This document shows positions 15,434 to 22,440 of a stretch of DNA of 22,440 bases, piece after piece. Source of the stretch: Bacteriovoracaceae bacterium UBA4097 (GTDB lineage: Bacteria > Bdellovibrionota > Bacteriovoracia > Bacteriovoracales > Bacteriovoracaceae); the NCBI GenBank assembly GCA_002381765.1, contig DFXX01000029.1:1-22440 (forward strand). Direction: 5' to 3'. Numbering within the stretch: position 1 is the stretch's first letter; the number at the start of each line of letters is the position of its first letter. The translations under genes and the position numbers were made by a program. The notes under the pieces were generated by a model. That model made no database searches. It worked only from the letters and a program-made list of their open reading frames with translations, and was not told the DNA's origin.

Positions 15434-16203
15434 TGGAAGCCTTTATCGATATCTATGTTTTCATCTTTGGGCTCTTAATTGGCAGTTTTCTCAATGTAGT
15501 GATTCTGCGCCTGCCGGAAAAGAAAGACCTGGTTTTTACCCGCTCGGCCTGTCCCACCTGTGGGAGTAAACTCAAGTGGTACCACAATATTCCCGTGGTG
15601 AGTTTTCTCGCCTTGAAAGGTAAGTGTGCTTATTGTGAAAAGAGGATTTCGTGGCGCTATCCCCTAATTGAATTGTTGACGGGATTAGTTGCTTTCTGGC
15701 TCTTGCCCCAGTCGATAAGTTTGCAATCTATGGGTATCTTCCTTTTTTATTTTACCATCGCCTGCATTTTCATCTGTCACTTCTTTATCGATCTTGATCA
15801 TCACCTGCTTTTGGATTCTTTGAATCTTTATTTAATGGCCATCATCCTCGCCTTTGCTGTCTTCACCTTTCATTGGTCCTATTGGGTCACTGGCGGAGTG
15901 ATTGGTTTTGGGGCCCCCCTGCTAGTGACTTGGATCTTCTATAAACTCAGAGGCCAAGTTGGCCTGGGCGGCGGGGATATCAAGCTCTATGGAATTCTTG
16001 GTCTCTATCTTGGTCCTACGGGTGTTATGTTCACGATTTTCCTCAGTTGTTTTGTAGGGGCACTTTTTGGAATTATTATGATCGGACTCAAAAAGATGAC
16101 AAAAGATAAGCCCATGGCCTTTGGTCCGGCAATTATCATGGTGGCCGCTTTTCAAATCTTCTTTCCCGATCTCTATTATAGAGTCCAGCAATGGTTCTTC
16201 TAA
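15433..16203 (+). CDS. pilD: Prepilin peptidase/N-methyltransferase PilD
   Basis: PilD cuts the leader from prepilins and methylates the new N-terminal phenylalanine, at the inner membrane. The 256-residue protein has the N-terminal methylase region with the zinc tetracysteine C40-P-T-C43 and C65-A-Y-C68, followed by WRYPLIELLTG. The two catalytic aspartates are D120 (FIDLDHH) and D182 in GLGGGDIKL. About seven or eight membrane helices are evident. The ATG at 15433 overlaps the pilI stop; a TTG one codon earlier is also possible. Its substrate PilA, with the G13-F14 site, is encoded about 2.5 kb upstream. Confidence 0.95.
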   Translation: MEAFIDIYVFIFGLLIGSFLNVVILRLPEKKDLVFTRSACPTCGSKLKWYHNIPVVSFLALKGKCAYCEKRISWRYPLIELLTGLVAFWLLPQSISLQSMGIFLFYFTIACIFICHFFIDLDHHLLLDSLNLYLMAIILAFAVFTFHWSYWVTGGVIGFGAPLLVTWIFYKLRGQVGLGGGDIKLYGILGLYLGPTGVMFTIFLSCFVGALFGIIMIGLKKMTKDKPMAFGPAIIMVAAFQIFFPDLYYRVQQWFF

Positions 16204-16223
16204 TGGCGTGAGGCACTAAATCC

Positions 16224-16253
16224 TTGATAACTCATTTGCTTCCTGACTATAAT
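16224..16253 (+). promoter_or_regulatory. Strong candidate promoter for pilM-pilN-pilO-pilP-pilQ
   Basis: TTGATA at 16224-16229 (five of six) and TATAAT at 16248-16253 (six of six) are 18 bases apart, in the only gap between pilD and pilM. Transcription would start near 16260, giving a leader of about 32 bases. An A/T-rich inverted repeat, ATAATT (16249-16254) and AATTAT (16265-16270), overlaps the -10 and the likely start site and could be a repressor site. Confidence 0.65.
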
Positions 16254-16291
16254 TAATTTAGTTCAATTATCTTACAAAGACAGGGAAGACT

Positions 16292-17377
16292 TTGGGAGCC
16301 TCATTAAAAGAACAGCTTGATGACTTATTGGGTAAGCTCAATCCCGGCTCGGTGATTGGGGTGGATATTGGTGCCCATAGTTTAAAGGTGTGTGAGCTGA
16401 GTGGCGGTCCTGGAAAATTCAAGGTCGAGCGCTTTGGTATTTTCACCCTGTCTGAAGCCACCCTTATCGAAGATGAAGTTCAAAAACCTTCCGACATTAT
16501 CGATGGAATAACAGAAGCACTTACTCAAGCTGGTATAACTTCTAAGACTGCTTGTCTTGGTTTGTTTGGCCCTAATACCATGACCAAGAGATTGAATGTT
16601 CCTGAAGGAACTAAAGAAGAAATCGAAGATCATGTGCTTTGGGAATCTGAACAGTATATTACTTTCGGAGCAGATGATTCGCAAATCGACTTCTTCATAC
16701 TTGGCGAGAATGAAGGTGGTGGAAATGATACCATCGTTGCAGCCGCTAAAAATGAACTCATCGATGGCTTTAGTGATTTATTGAAGCAGGCCAAACTCAA
16801 TGTAAGAATTGTCGATCTCAATGTGATAGCTCTTTCAAATGTTTTTGAAGAGGTCATGAAGGATAATCTTGAGGAGTATTCCGAAGGAACTCTTCTTCTG
16901 GATTTTGGTGCTCAGAGTACCAAGATCATTGTATATAAGCGTGGAGGACCCATCTTCACCAAAGAAATTCCTGTTGGCGGTGGTCTAGTAACTGAAGAGA
17001 TTCAGAGACAGATGGGTGTGAGCTATGCGGAAGCAGAAGATCTCAAAACCACAACCGATGAAAACGGAAATCTTCCACAAGAAATTCTGAATATTATCGA
17101 AGTTCAACTTGAGCAACAACTGGCCGAAGTTAGAAAGAATATTAATTTTTATGTAAGTCAGGGTGGGGCAGAGAAAGTTAACTACTGTTTTGTAACAGGA
17201 GGATCTTCTCTCTTGCCTGGTCTCATCGATAAGCTTTCAGAAATTGCAGGAATTCCGGTTGAAAGATTGGATGTCTTTTCAAGATTCAAGATCGATGAGA
17301 AAAGAATCAATGCTAATCTTGAAGAGTTAAGTGCTATTGCTCCTGTGGTGATAGGTCTGGCCATGAGGACGTCATAG
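16292..17377 (+). CDS. pilM: Type IV pilus assembly protein PilM
   Basis: PilM is the actin-like cytoplasmic protein that binds ATP and the N-terminus of PilN to form the inner ring of the alignment complex. The 361-residue protein has phosphate-1 motif VIGVDIGAHSLK (21-32), phosphate-2 LLLDFGAQSTKI (201-212) and an adenosine-binding CFVTGGSSLLPG (299-310), as expected for the SHS2/FtsA-like fold. The start is TTG at 16292, supported by AGGGAAG at 16282-16288; no ATG is available near the conserved N-terminus. It is the first gene of the pilM-pilN-pilO-pilP-pilQ operon. Confidence 0.95.
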   Translation: MGASLKEQLDDLLGKLNPGSVIGVDIGAHSLKVCELSGGPGKFKVERFGIFTLSEATLIEDEVQKPSDIIDGITEALTQAGITSKTACLGLFGPNTMTKRLNVPEGTKEEIEDHVLWESEQYITFGADDSQIDFFILGENEGGGNDTIVAAAKNELIDGFSDLLKQAKLNVRIVDLNVIALSNVFEEVMKDNLEEYSEGTLLLDFGAQSTKIIVYKRGGPIFTKEIPVGGGLVTEEIQRQMGVSYAEAEDLKTTTDENGNLPQEILNIIEVQLEQQLAEVRKNINFYVSQGGAEKVNYCFVTGGSSLLPGLIDKLSEIAGIPVERLDVFSRFKIDEKRINANLEELSAIAPVVIGLAMRTS

Positions 17378-17379
17378 CC

Positions 17380-17973
17380 ATGATTAAACTCAACCTCTCC
17401 ACACATAAAAAGCAGACATCTCTATCCAATATGGGTGGATTCGATTTTTCTAAAGTTAAGATCAAAGCCGTTTTACTGGTAATCGTAATTATCTATCTCC
17501 CGGATCTTTTTGTTATCCCAATGTGGGAGAGTCAGTTGGCCGAAATGAATCAAAAACTGAGTGAACGGCAAGCGGTATCTTCATCATTAAAACGTAAAGT
17601 CGAAGGTGGTAAAGATTTTGAACGACAGATTAAGGAATTAATAGCGCAAGAAGAAAACTTAGGTCAGAAGCTTCAGGCAGTTAAGCAAGCTATCTCTGAA
17701 AAGAAAAACCCTTCTTCTCTTCTTCTCTATGTTGCCAAAAATGTTCCTAATGAACTCTGGATAACTTCCTTGGTGATTGATGGGGAGACTATGACCATTA
17801 AGGGCGAAGCCCTGGATTATACCAGTATAGGAAATTTTGTGAATAGCCTCAGGTCTTCCGTTTTTGTGAAGGATGCTAATATTGTTAGTACCAGCAGTCA
17901 GGTGAAGGAAGAAGATAAGCGAAGAATTGAATCCTTTGAGGTTAATTTCTCCATTGCGAGGTTTGACCAATGA
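17380..17973 (+). CDS. pilN: Type IV pilus assembly protein PilN
   Basis: PilN is a bitopic inner-membrane protein that links cytoplasmic PilM to periplasmic PilO. The 197 residues comprise a short cytoplasmic start (MIKLNLSTHKK, a degenerate form of the INLLP PilM-binding motif), a membrane helix at about 28-47, a coiled coil at about 50-108 and a ferredoxin-like fold (about 113-195) containing PNELWITSLVIDGETMTIKG, typical of PilN. It starts two bases after pilM and overlaps pilO by four bases. Confidence 0.92.
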   Translation: MIKLNLSTHKKQTSLSNMGGFDFSKVKIKAVLLVIVIIYLPDLFVIPMWESQLAEMNQKLSERQAVSSSLKRKVEGGKDFERQIKELIAQEENLGQKLQAVKQAISEKKNPSSLLLYVAKNVPNELWITSLVIDGETMTIKGEALDYTSIGNFVNSLRSSVFVKDANIVSTSSQVKEEDKRRIESFEVNFSIARFDQ

Positions 17974-18596
17974 AAGAATTAGGCAACAAGATCATCGCAA
18001 ATCTTCATTATATACTTCTCATCTATGGTCTCTATGGGGTCTGGGAGTATTACGAAAACCATACGGCTCAAGTGGAACAACTTGAGGCACAAGCATCGGC
18101 CCTTGAAAACGAAATTGCGACCAATGCGGCTAAGCTAAAAGAGATCGAAGAGTTCTCGAAAAAAACTGAAGAGTATAAAGTAAGGGTTGAGTCAGTCGCT
18201 AAAAACATCGAAGAAGCACAAAAGCAACTTCCTAGCGAGATCAACGACTCTCAAATCTTAAGCTTCTTCAGTGGAGAGATGTCTGTCTTAAATATTAAGG
18301 ATCCTTCCCTGGTTCCCGGAAAAGAGAACACCAGCACATACTTTATCTCTAAAGATTATAATGTGAAGGCCAATGGGACTTATCTGCAGTTTCTCATCCT
18401 GTTTGAGAGAATCGGAAATGCTGCCAGAATCTATAATGTGAAGAATCTAACGATGAATGTCGCAGATGACAAAAAAAGAGGACGTTTTCAAATGGTAAGC
18501 ATGGATATGACTATCCAGGCTTTCCGTTTTAACCCAAATTTCAAAGTAGATAGAGGTTTTGATAAGATTGAAGCTACCCCCGAGGTTGTTCAGTAA
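17970..18596 (+). CDS. pilO: Type IV pilus assembly protein PilO
   Basis: PilO heterodimerises with PilN in the periplasm and contacts PilP. The 208-residue protein has a short cytoplasmic start, a membrane helix at about 10-27, a coiled coil at about 32-88 (VEQLEAQASALENEIA and following) and a PilO-type ferredoxin-like domain at about 92-188, including YLQFLILFERIGN. The family is normally about 200 residues. Assignment rests on layout and its place between pilN and pilP, with start and stop overlapping both neighbours. Confidence 0.9.
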   Translation: MKELGNKIIANLHYILLIYGLYGVWEYYENHTAQVEQLEAQASALENEIATNAAKLKEIEEFSKKTEEYKVRVESVAKNIEEAQKQLPSEINDSQILSFFSGEMSVLNIKDPSLVPGKENTSTYFISKDYNVKANGTYLQFLILFERIGNAARIYNVKNLTMNVADDKKRGRFQMVSMDMTIQAFRFNPNFKVDRGFDKIEATPEVVQ

Positions 18597-19045
18597 TGAT
18601 TATTAAAGTCATCTTTCTTATTCAAGTGCTTTTACTTTCCAGCTGGGCCATTGCTCAGAAGGAAAAAGCTGTTGAGAATTTTTTTAAAGATAAAACCCGC
18701 ATAGAAAATCCCTTTGAACTGAGAGACCCCTTTAAGACGCCACTCCTGAAGAGTAAAAAGAAAGTCACTGGGAAGGAGAACTACTCTCGCTCAGTAGAAG
18801 ACGATCTGGCCGAAATGGCCCTGCAAGATATCAAGGTCGTGGGAGTTCTGATAGGTAAGGAAAGAAGGGCGGTCCTACAGGTTGAGAAAGGACCACTGGT
18901 CCTGGTGAAAGAAGGCATGAAGATTGGACCCGATCAGGTAGAACTCAAGGCCATCCTCCCAGGAGGGATCATATTAGTTGAGAAAATCGTTAATGTTTAT
19001 GGGCAAGACGAATATTTAGAAACTGTTGTACCCATTTCGAAATAA
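18596..19045 (+). CDS. pilP: Type IV pilus assembly protein PilP, without lipobox
   Basis: PilP bridges PilN/PilO to the secretin PilQ in the periplasm. The 149-residue protein has a signal sequence ending LLLSSWAIA-Q (cleavage near residue 20), a proline-containing linker with NPFELRDPF (38-46, the RDPF motif common in PilP) and a C-terminal beta domain (about 76-148, DIKVVGVLIGKERRAVL onward). Most studied PilP proteins are lipoproteins; this one has no cysteine anywhere, so it cannot be lipidated and must be soluble or tethered by its uncleaved signal. The ATG overlaps the pilO stop by one base. Confidence 0.9.
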   Translation: MIIKVIFLIQVLLLSSWAIAQKEKAVENFFKDKTRIENPFELRDPFKTPLLKSKKKVTGKENYSRSVEDDLAEMALQDIKVVGVLIGKERRAVLQVEKGPLVLVKEGMKIGPDQVELKAILPGGIILVEKIVNVYGQDEYLETVVPISK

Positions 19046-19049
19046 TATC

Positions 19050-19066
19050 CTTACAATTTTAGTAAG
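19050..19066 (+). other. Small hairpin in the pilP-pilQ gap
   Basis: CTTAC (19050-19054) and GTAAG (19062-19066) can pair around a seven-base loop, 23 bases before the pilQ ATG. It has no T-run and is too weak for a terminator; it could modestly affect pilQ translation or be chance. Confidence 0.3.
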
Positions 19067-19089
19067 TGCCCATTCTTAAGGAAGAGAAC

Positions 19090-20892
19090 ATGAAGAAAGG
19101 ATTTTTTCTATTCACCTTATTAATCCCTACCCTTTTGCAGGCCCAGGAGATTAAAAACGTCAGCTTCGTGCAAGAAGGTGAAGTCAGTAAATTAATCATT
19201 GAAGCCGATCAAGAAATACCAGCCGATAGATTTCATGTTACCGAAGATAAACAAATTATTCTCGATCTTAAGAATGTAAAAGTCTCACCTAAACTATTAA
19301 GAGGGATTGATACTTCCGAGTTTCCGGGAAGTGCTGTTTACATTTCTGGTTATAAGAAACCGGGAACTCAAAATGATATTCGTTATGCCGTTCAGTTAAG
19401 AGATAATGTTCGTTCTATTCTCACTAGAAAAGATAATAAGATCATACTGAGCATTGAGAACCGCTTTGGTGTGTTCACAACTCAGAAAATTAAAACCAAC
19501 GACACTTCCCTTACCCCCGATGAACTAGTGGGAGATACAGTTGGTCTTCATGTTCCTAAATCGACCGATGTTCAGGATATCCTGGAAAACCTTACATTAT
19601 CGGGTCCAAAAAAATACATCGGTAAGAAGATCTCCATGAACGTGAGAGATATCCCCATCGTTGATGTTCTTAATATGATTGTTGATACATCAGGATTCAA
19701 CATTATTATCGATGATGAAGTTAAGAAGAAAGCCCCCCTCACTCTTACCCTGACTAATGTTCCCTGGGATCAAGCACTTGATACCATTATGTCCCTGTCT
19801 GGGTTAGTGGCCAAGAAGACTTCTAATATTCTCTTCATTCAGACTGAAGCTCAGGCCTTAAAAGAGCGTGAAGAAAGAATGAAGGCTGAAAACTCAAAGG
19901 AGTTTTTCGGGCCTACGGTGACCAAAGTCTTCCTGATTAATTACGCCAAACTTGAAGATATCTTTAAGATCGTTAAAGAATACGGAACTCCTGATGACTC
20001 AAGCATTCTAATGGACGAAAGAACAAATAGCTTGATCGTCTCTGACAGAGTAGAAAAACTAGAAATCATCAGAAAGATCATTGAAACGCTGGATACTCAG
20101 ACTCCACAGATATTGATTGAAGCCAAGATCGTGGAGGCTACCGAAAGTTATTCTAAGAGAATTGGTCTTTCTCGCGGTATTTCCTTTGGCTACGATCCAG
20201 TCAGATCGGGTGCCTCCATTCCAGCTGCTGTTGGACCGGGCTTCTCCTTTAGTACTGCTCCTAATGCCGACGCACCAGGAGTACTTGGTATGACTATTGG
20301 AATTTACCGTAGACTTCTAAACCTTGATTTGAATTTACAGTTAATGGAGTCCGAATCTAAGGGTAGAATTATCTCCACTCCAAAAGTGGTAACTCAGAAT
20401 AAGAAAGTCGCCACTATCACTAGTACCGAAGAGACGAGCTTCAGAGTTCAGCAACCTGCTACTGGAAATCAGCCAGCTCTTGCGACGTTTGAAAAAGTTC
20501 AAGCAGAGTTAAGTCTTAAGGTAACCCCTCAGGTAACAAATGATGGGGCGATTACCATGGAAATAGATATTGCTAAGTCGGCCTTTGGTACTCGTCCAAC
20601 TGCCGATTCTCCACCAGATCAGACCTCACGAAATGTGAAGACCAATGTCCTGGTTGAGAATGGTTCAACCGTGGTGATTGGTGGTCTCTACCAAACATCG
20701 ACTCTTGAAACTCAGTCCGGAATTCCATTCTTGAAAGATCTTCCACTTGTGGGTTGGTTATTTAGAAGTCCTTATGCCCCTGATACTAATAAAAATGAAT
20801 TGATTGTTTTCATGACGCCAAGAATTATCAATCAAGAGGAAGCTGGGATGACTAACAGGCAAGCATCCAAAGATACTTCCACTGAACTTTAA
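19090..20892 (+). CDS. pilQ: Type IV pilus secretin PilQ
   Basis: PilQ forms the outer-membrane channel for the pilus. I chose ATG 19090 (600 residues), as AAGGA at 19078-19082 fits and a signal peptide (MKKGFFLFTLLIPTLLQA) starts there; an upstream in-frame GTG at 19066 has no such support. Order: one AMIN domain (about 20-125, likely peptidoglycan binding), a short secretin N0/STN domain (about 178-252, ISMNVRDIPIVDVLNMIVDT), one secretin N1-type domain (about 277-336) and the secretin beta-barrel core (about 338-590) with VPQV-like gate region, PFLKDLPLVGWLFRS and ELIVFMTPRII. It is compact compared with M. xanthus PilQ (about 900 residues), having a single AMIN. Confidence 0.95.
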   Translation: MKKGFFLFTLLIPTLLQAQEIKNVSFVQEGEVSKLIIEADQEIPADRFHVTEDKQIILDLKNVKVSPKLLRGIDTSEFPGSAVYISGYKKPGTQNDIRYAVQLRDNVRSILTRKDNKIILSIENRFGVFTTQKIKTNDTSLTPDELVGDTVGLHVPKSTDVQDILENLTLSGPKKYIGKKISMNVRDIPIVDVLNMIVDTSGFNIIIDDEVKKKAPLTLTLTNVPWDQALDTIMSLSGLVAKKTSNILFIQTEAQALKEREERMKAENSKEFFGPTVTKVFLINYAKLEDIFKIVKEYGTPDDSSILMDERTNSLIVSDRVEKLEIIRKIIETLDTQTPQILIEAKIVEATESYSKRIGLSRGISFGYDPVRSGASIPAAVGPGFSFSTAPNADAPGVLGMTIGIYRRLLNLDLNLQLMESESKGRIISTPKVVTQNKKVATITSTEETSFRVQQPATGNQPALATFEKVQAELSLKVTPQVTNDGAITMEIDIAKSAFGTRPTADSPPDQTSRNVKTNVLVENGSTVVIGGLYQTSTLETQSGIPFLKDLPLVGWLFRSPYAPDTNKNELIVFMTPRIINQEEAGMTNRQASKDTSTEL

Positions 20893-20905
20893 AGAAGGTT
20901 AATCA

Positions 20906-21973
20906 GTGGTAGTGAGAAAGAATCAATCGGCTTTATTGGCCAAATATTTCAGCATGTATAAAAAGAACTCTCGCTCGAAGGTCTTTGCACCTTTGGCGGA
21001 GTCTTTTCGTAAGCTCGGAATGCTGGATGATGCTTTTAAGGTTCTGAAAGAGGGAATTCGTCACCACCCTAATTACACATTGGGATATATCGTTCTCGCC
21101 AATTGTTACTTTGATCAAGGTAAATTTGACCTTACTTATAATACTCTGAGACCCATCGTCTCAAAAAATGCTGACAATATTTCACTTCAAAAAGTCTTTG
21201 CCGAGGCTTGCATCAACCTCGGCCACTTAGATGAAGCTTTAGATACCTATAAATATCTACTCTTCATGAATCCCAAAGATAAGTTTTTCGCTGAGCAGGT
21301 TAAGAAACTTGAAGATGATCTCATGGTGGGTCATAAGAAACTCAGCTTAGATCAACTTATCATGTCTCCAGATAAGCTTGAGATCGATCAATCAATTCAA
21401 ACTCCGCCTTCCGATGATGATTGGGTTCAAGTGGATTTTAATCAGACCTTAAAATCAGTAAGTCCTCCTGAAGAGAAAAAAGTCCTGCCAACTGAAAGCG
21501 ATGACGATTGGGTCATGAAGAAGCCAGGTTTTGGCGATCATCCAATTCTAAAAAATGATGTAATCGCAGCTCCGGATCTCGAAGATGATTATTATGCTGA
21601 TGAGTTTGAAGAAGATTACGGCAATATAGAAGAAGTTAATGCCCAATCGGTAGAATCAGATGCTCCATTTGTTTCGCATACTCTGATCGATCTTTATTGC
21701 GCTCAAAAGTACTATGACAAAGCTCTCGAACTTCTCAATAAAATCCTGGAGCTAAACCCTCTAGACCAGGCGACCTTAGAAAAGAAAAAGCATGTTCTAG
21801 AACTTAAGAATCAGCACAATCCACAGAAAGATCCTGTTTCAGAGCAGGATGGACATGATGAGCTAATTTCGATAATTGAGAAGCAAGTTAAATATAAATC
21901 TCCAAAGGAGCTGCTGGTTGAGAAAAAACTGAACCATTTTCTCCAGGCCATTAAAGATCGCGCCCAGCAATAA
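20906..21973 (+). CDS. Soluble TPR protein downstream of pilQ
   Basis: The 355-residue product starts at GTG, with AAGAAGG seven bases upstream. It has no signal peptide or membrane segment, so it is probably cytoplasmic. TPR motifs occupy about 24-135 (AESFRKLGMLDDAFKVLKEGIRHHPN and two further repeats). A disordered, acidic linker covers about 150-255, and one more TPR lies at about 256-290 (TLIDLYCAQKYYDKALELLNK), followed by a helical end. The linker holds the hexapeptide SDDDWV twice (169-174 and 198-203). It follows pilQ by 13 bases and is probably in the same operon, suggesting a pilus-related scaffold role, but no specific function can be assigned. It is not a lipoprotein, so it is not a PilF/Tgl-type pilotin. 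Confidence 0.8.
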   Translation: MVVRKNQSALLAKYFSMYKKNSRSKVFAPLAESFRKLGMLDDAFKVLKEGIRHHPNYTLGYIVLANCYFDQGKFDLTYNTLRPIVSKNADNISLQKVFAEACINLGHLDEALDTYKYLLFMNPKDKFFAEQVKKLEDDLMVGHKKLSLDQLIMSPDKLEIDQSIQTPPSDDDWVQVDFNQTLKSVSPPEEKKVLPTESDDDWVMKKPGFGDHPILKNDVIAAPDLEDDYYADEFEEDYGNIEEVNAQSVESDAPFVSHTLIDLYCAQKYYDKALELLNKILELNPLDQATLEKKKHVLELKNQHNPQKDPVSEQDGHDELISIIEKQVKYKSPKELLVEKKLNHFLQAIKDRAQQ

Positions 21974-21979
21974 AATCAT

Positions 21980-22405
21980 ATGCAAAAATTTTTAGTCATC
22001 AATGGCCCCAACCTAAATATGTTGGGCCAAAGAGAACCCGAGGTCTATGGGAGTGAAACTCTCGAAGATGTCATAAAATGGACCGAATCCAAGTTAGAAG
22101 GTAGGGCCAAGCTCGAGTGGTACCAATCCAATGTGGAGGGAGACATCGTTTCCAGGATTCAAAAAGCCCATCAAGAGAACTTTTCAGCCTTAATTATCAA
22201 TCCCGGAGGCTATTCTCATACCAGTGTGGCCATTCATGACGCTCTGAAAATCTTGCAAATTCCAATAATTGAAGTCCATTTGAGCCAGGTCTACAAACGA
22301 GAAACCTTCCGTCATACATTATTGACGGCAAAAGCCGCTACGGCCATAATGAGCGGACTTGGAAAACAGAGTTATTACATGGCGATAGAATCGCAGCTCC
22401 ATTAA
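21980..22405 (+). CDS. aroQ: Type II 3-dehydroquinate dehydratase AroQ
   Basis: AroQ converts 3-dehydroquinate to 3-dehydroshikimate, the step before AroE. The 141-residue protein has NGPNLNMLGQREPEVYG at 8-24 with the lid arginine R18 and catalytic Y23, QSNVEGDIVSRI at 49-60, INPGGYSHTS at 73-82 with catalytic H80, and IEVHLSQVYKRETFR at 97-111. Length is typical for the dodecameric type II enzyme. A small oddity is LSQ where LSN is usual. It lies six bases after the TPR gene, so it may be read with the pil operon, and it precedes a probable efp. Confidence 0.95.
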   Translation: MQKFLVINGPNLNMLGQREPEVYGSETLEDVIKWTESKLEGRAKLEWYQSNVEGDIVSRIQKAHQENFSALIINPGGYSHTSVAIHDALKILQIPIIEVHLSQVYKRETFRHTLLTAKAATAIMSGLGKQSYYMAIESQLH

Positions 22406-22420
22406 AAGGGAACTATATTT

Positions 22421-22440
22421 ATGTATCAAACCACAGATTT
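22421..22440 (+). CDS. efp: Start of a gene, probably elongation factor P (partial)
   Basis: Only the first six codons and two bases are in the window, reading MYQTTD with the next codon beginning TT. AAAGGGA at 22406-22412 is a plausible ribosome-binding site. EF-P proteins often start M-x-x-TTDFRxG, and aroQ-efp neighbours are common in bacteria. The call is tentative because almost all of the gene lies outside the window. Confidence 0.5.

Noticed and set aside
16267..17406. Several minus-strand open frames within pilM
   Set aside because: They are shadows of a clear pilM frame and show no motif or ribosome site of their own.
19066..19089. GTG start for pilQ
   Set aside because: The ATG at 19090 has a ribosome-binding site and begins exactly at the signal peptide.
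1..22440. CRISPR arrays, tRNAs, insertion sequences, phage or toxin-antitoxin genes
   Set aside because: No regularly spaced repeats, tRNA-like cloverleaf, transposase or recombinase motifs were seen.

Overview
The window looks like chromosomal DNA of a low-GC, delta-proteobacteria-like Gram-negative. It carries a type IV pilus (T4P) locus whose gene order matches, from memory, the Myxococcus xanthus order pilB-pilT-pilC-(pilS-pilR)-pilA-pilG-pilH-pilI-pilD-pilM-pilN-pilO-pilP-pilQ, but without pilS-pilR. Base composition and locus style suggest Bdellovibrionota, perhaps a Bacteriovorax/Peredibacter-type predator. That assignment is inference; no rRNA or other marker is present. I see no mobile element, tRNA, CRISPR array or sign of recent transfer, so this reads as a conserved core region.

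Region 1 (1-6249) is a MoxR/Bat operon: the 3' end of a MoxR AAA+ ATPase, a DUF58 protein, a single-pass membrane protein with a signal peptide, two paralogous von Willebrand A membrane proteins (BatA-like, and BatB-like fused to a TPR and charged tail), and a BatD-like protein. Genes touch or overlap by a few bases, so they are probably cotranscribed. Region 2 (6224-7869) continues the run with ribF (flavokinase/FAD synthetase) and a short, divergent aroE.

Region 3 (7913-16203) holds pilB, pilT and pilC (extension motor, retraction motor, platform), a 253-bp leader region, pilA (major pilin candidate) with a near-perfect terminator, then a minus-strand TPR gene in the pilG position. That gene is divergent from an ABC ATPase/permease pair (pilH-pilI position) followed by pilD (prepilin peptidase). 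Region 4 (16292-22440) has its own good sigma70-type promoter and holds pilM, pilN, pilO, pilP, pilQ (alignment complex and secretin), a soluble TPR protein, aroQ, and the first codons of a probable efp.

Together the pil genes encode nearly a complete pilus: pilin (PilA), its processing enzyme (PilD), inner-membrane platform (PilC), ATPases (PilB, PilT), the periplasm-spanning frame (PilMNOP) and the outer-membrane pore (PilQ). Minor pilins and PilS-PilR are not in the window. Two shikimate-pathway genes, aroE and aroQ, bracket the pil block.

The least explained signals are regulatory. The pilA leader has two hairpins with an identical seven-base loop. Nested inverted repeats surround the -10 box and ribosome-binding region of pilB. 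The pilA terminator stem also encodes the last codons of the convergent TPR gene. I did not find a clearly new multi-gene system; the coding content is mostly recognisable families.
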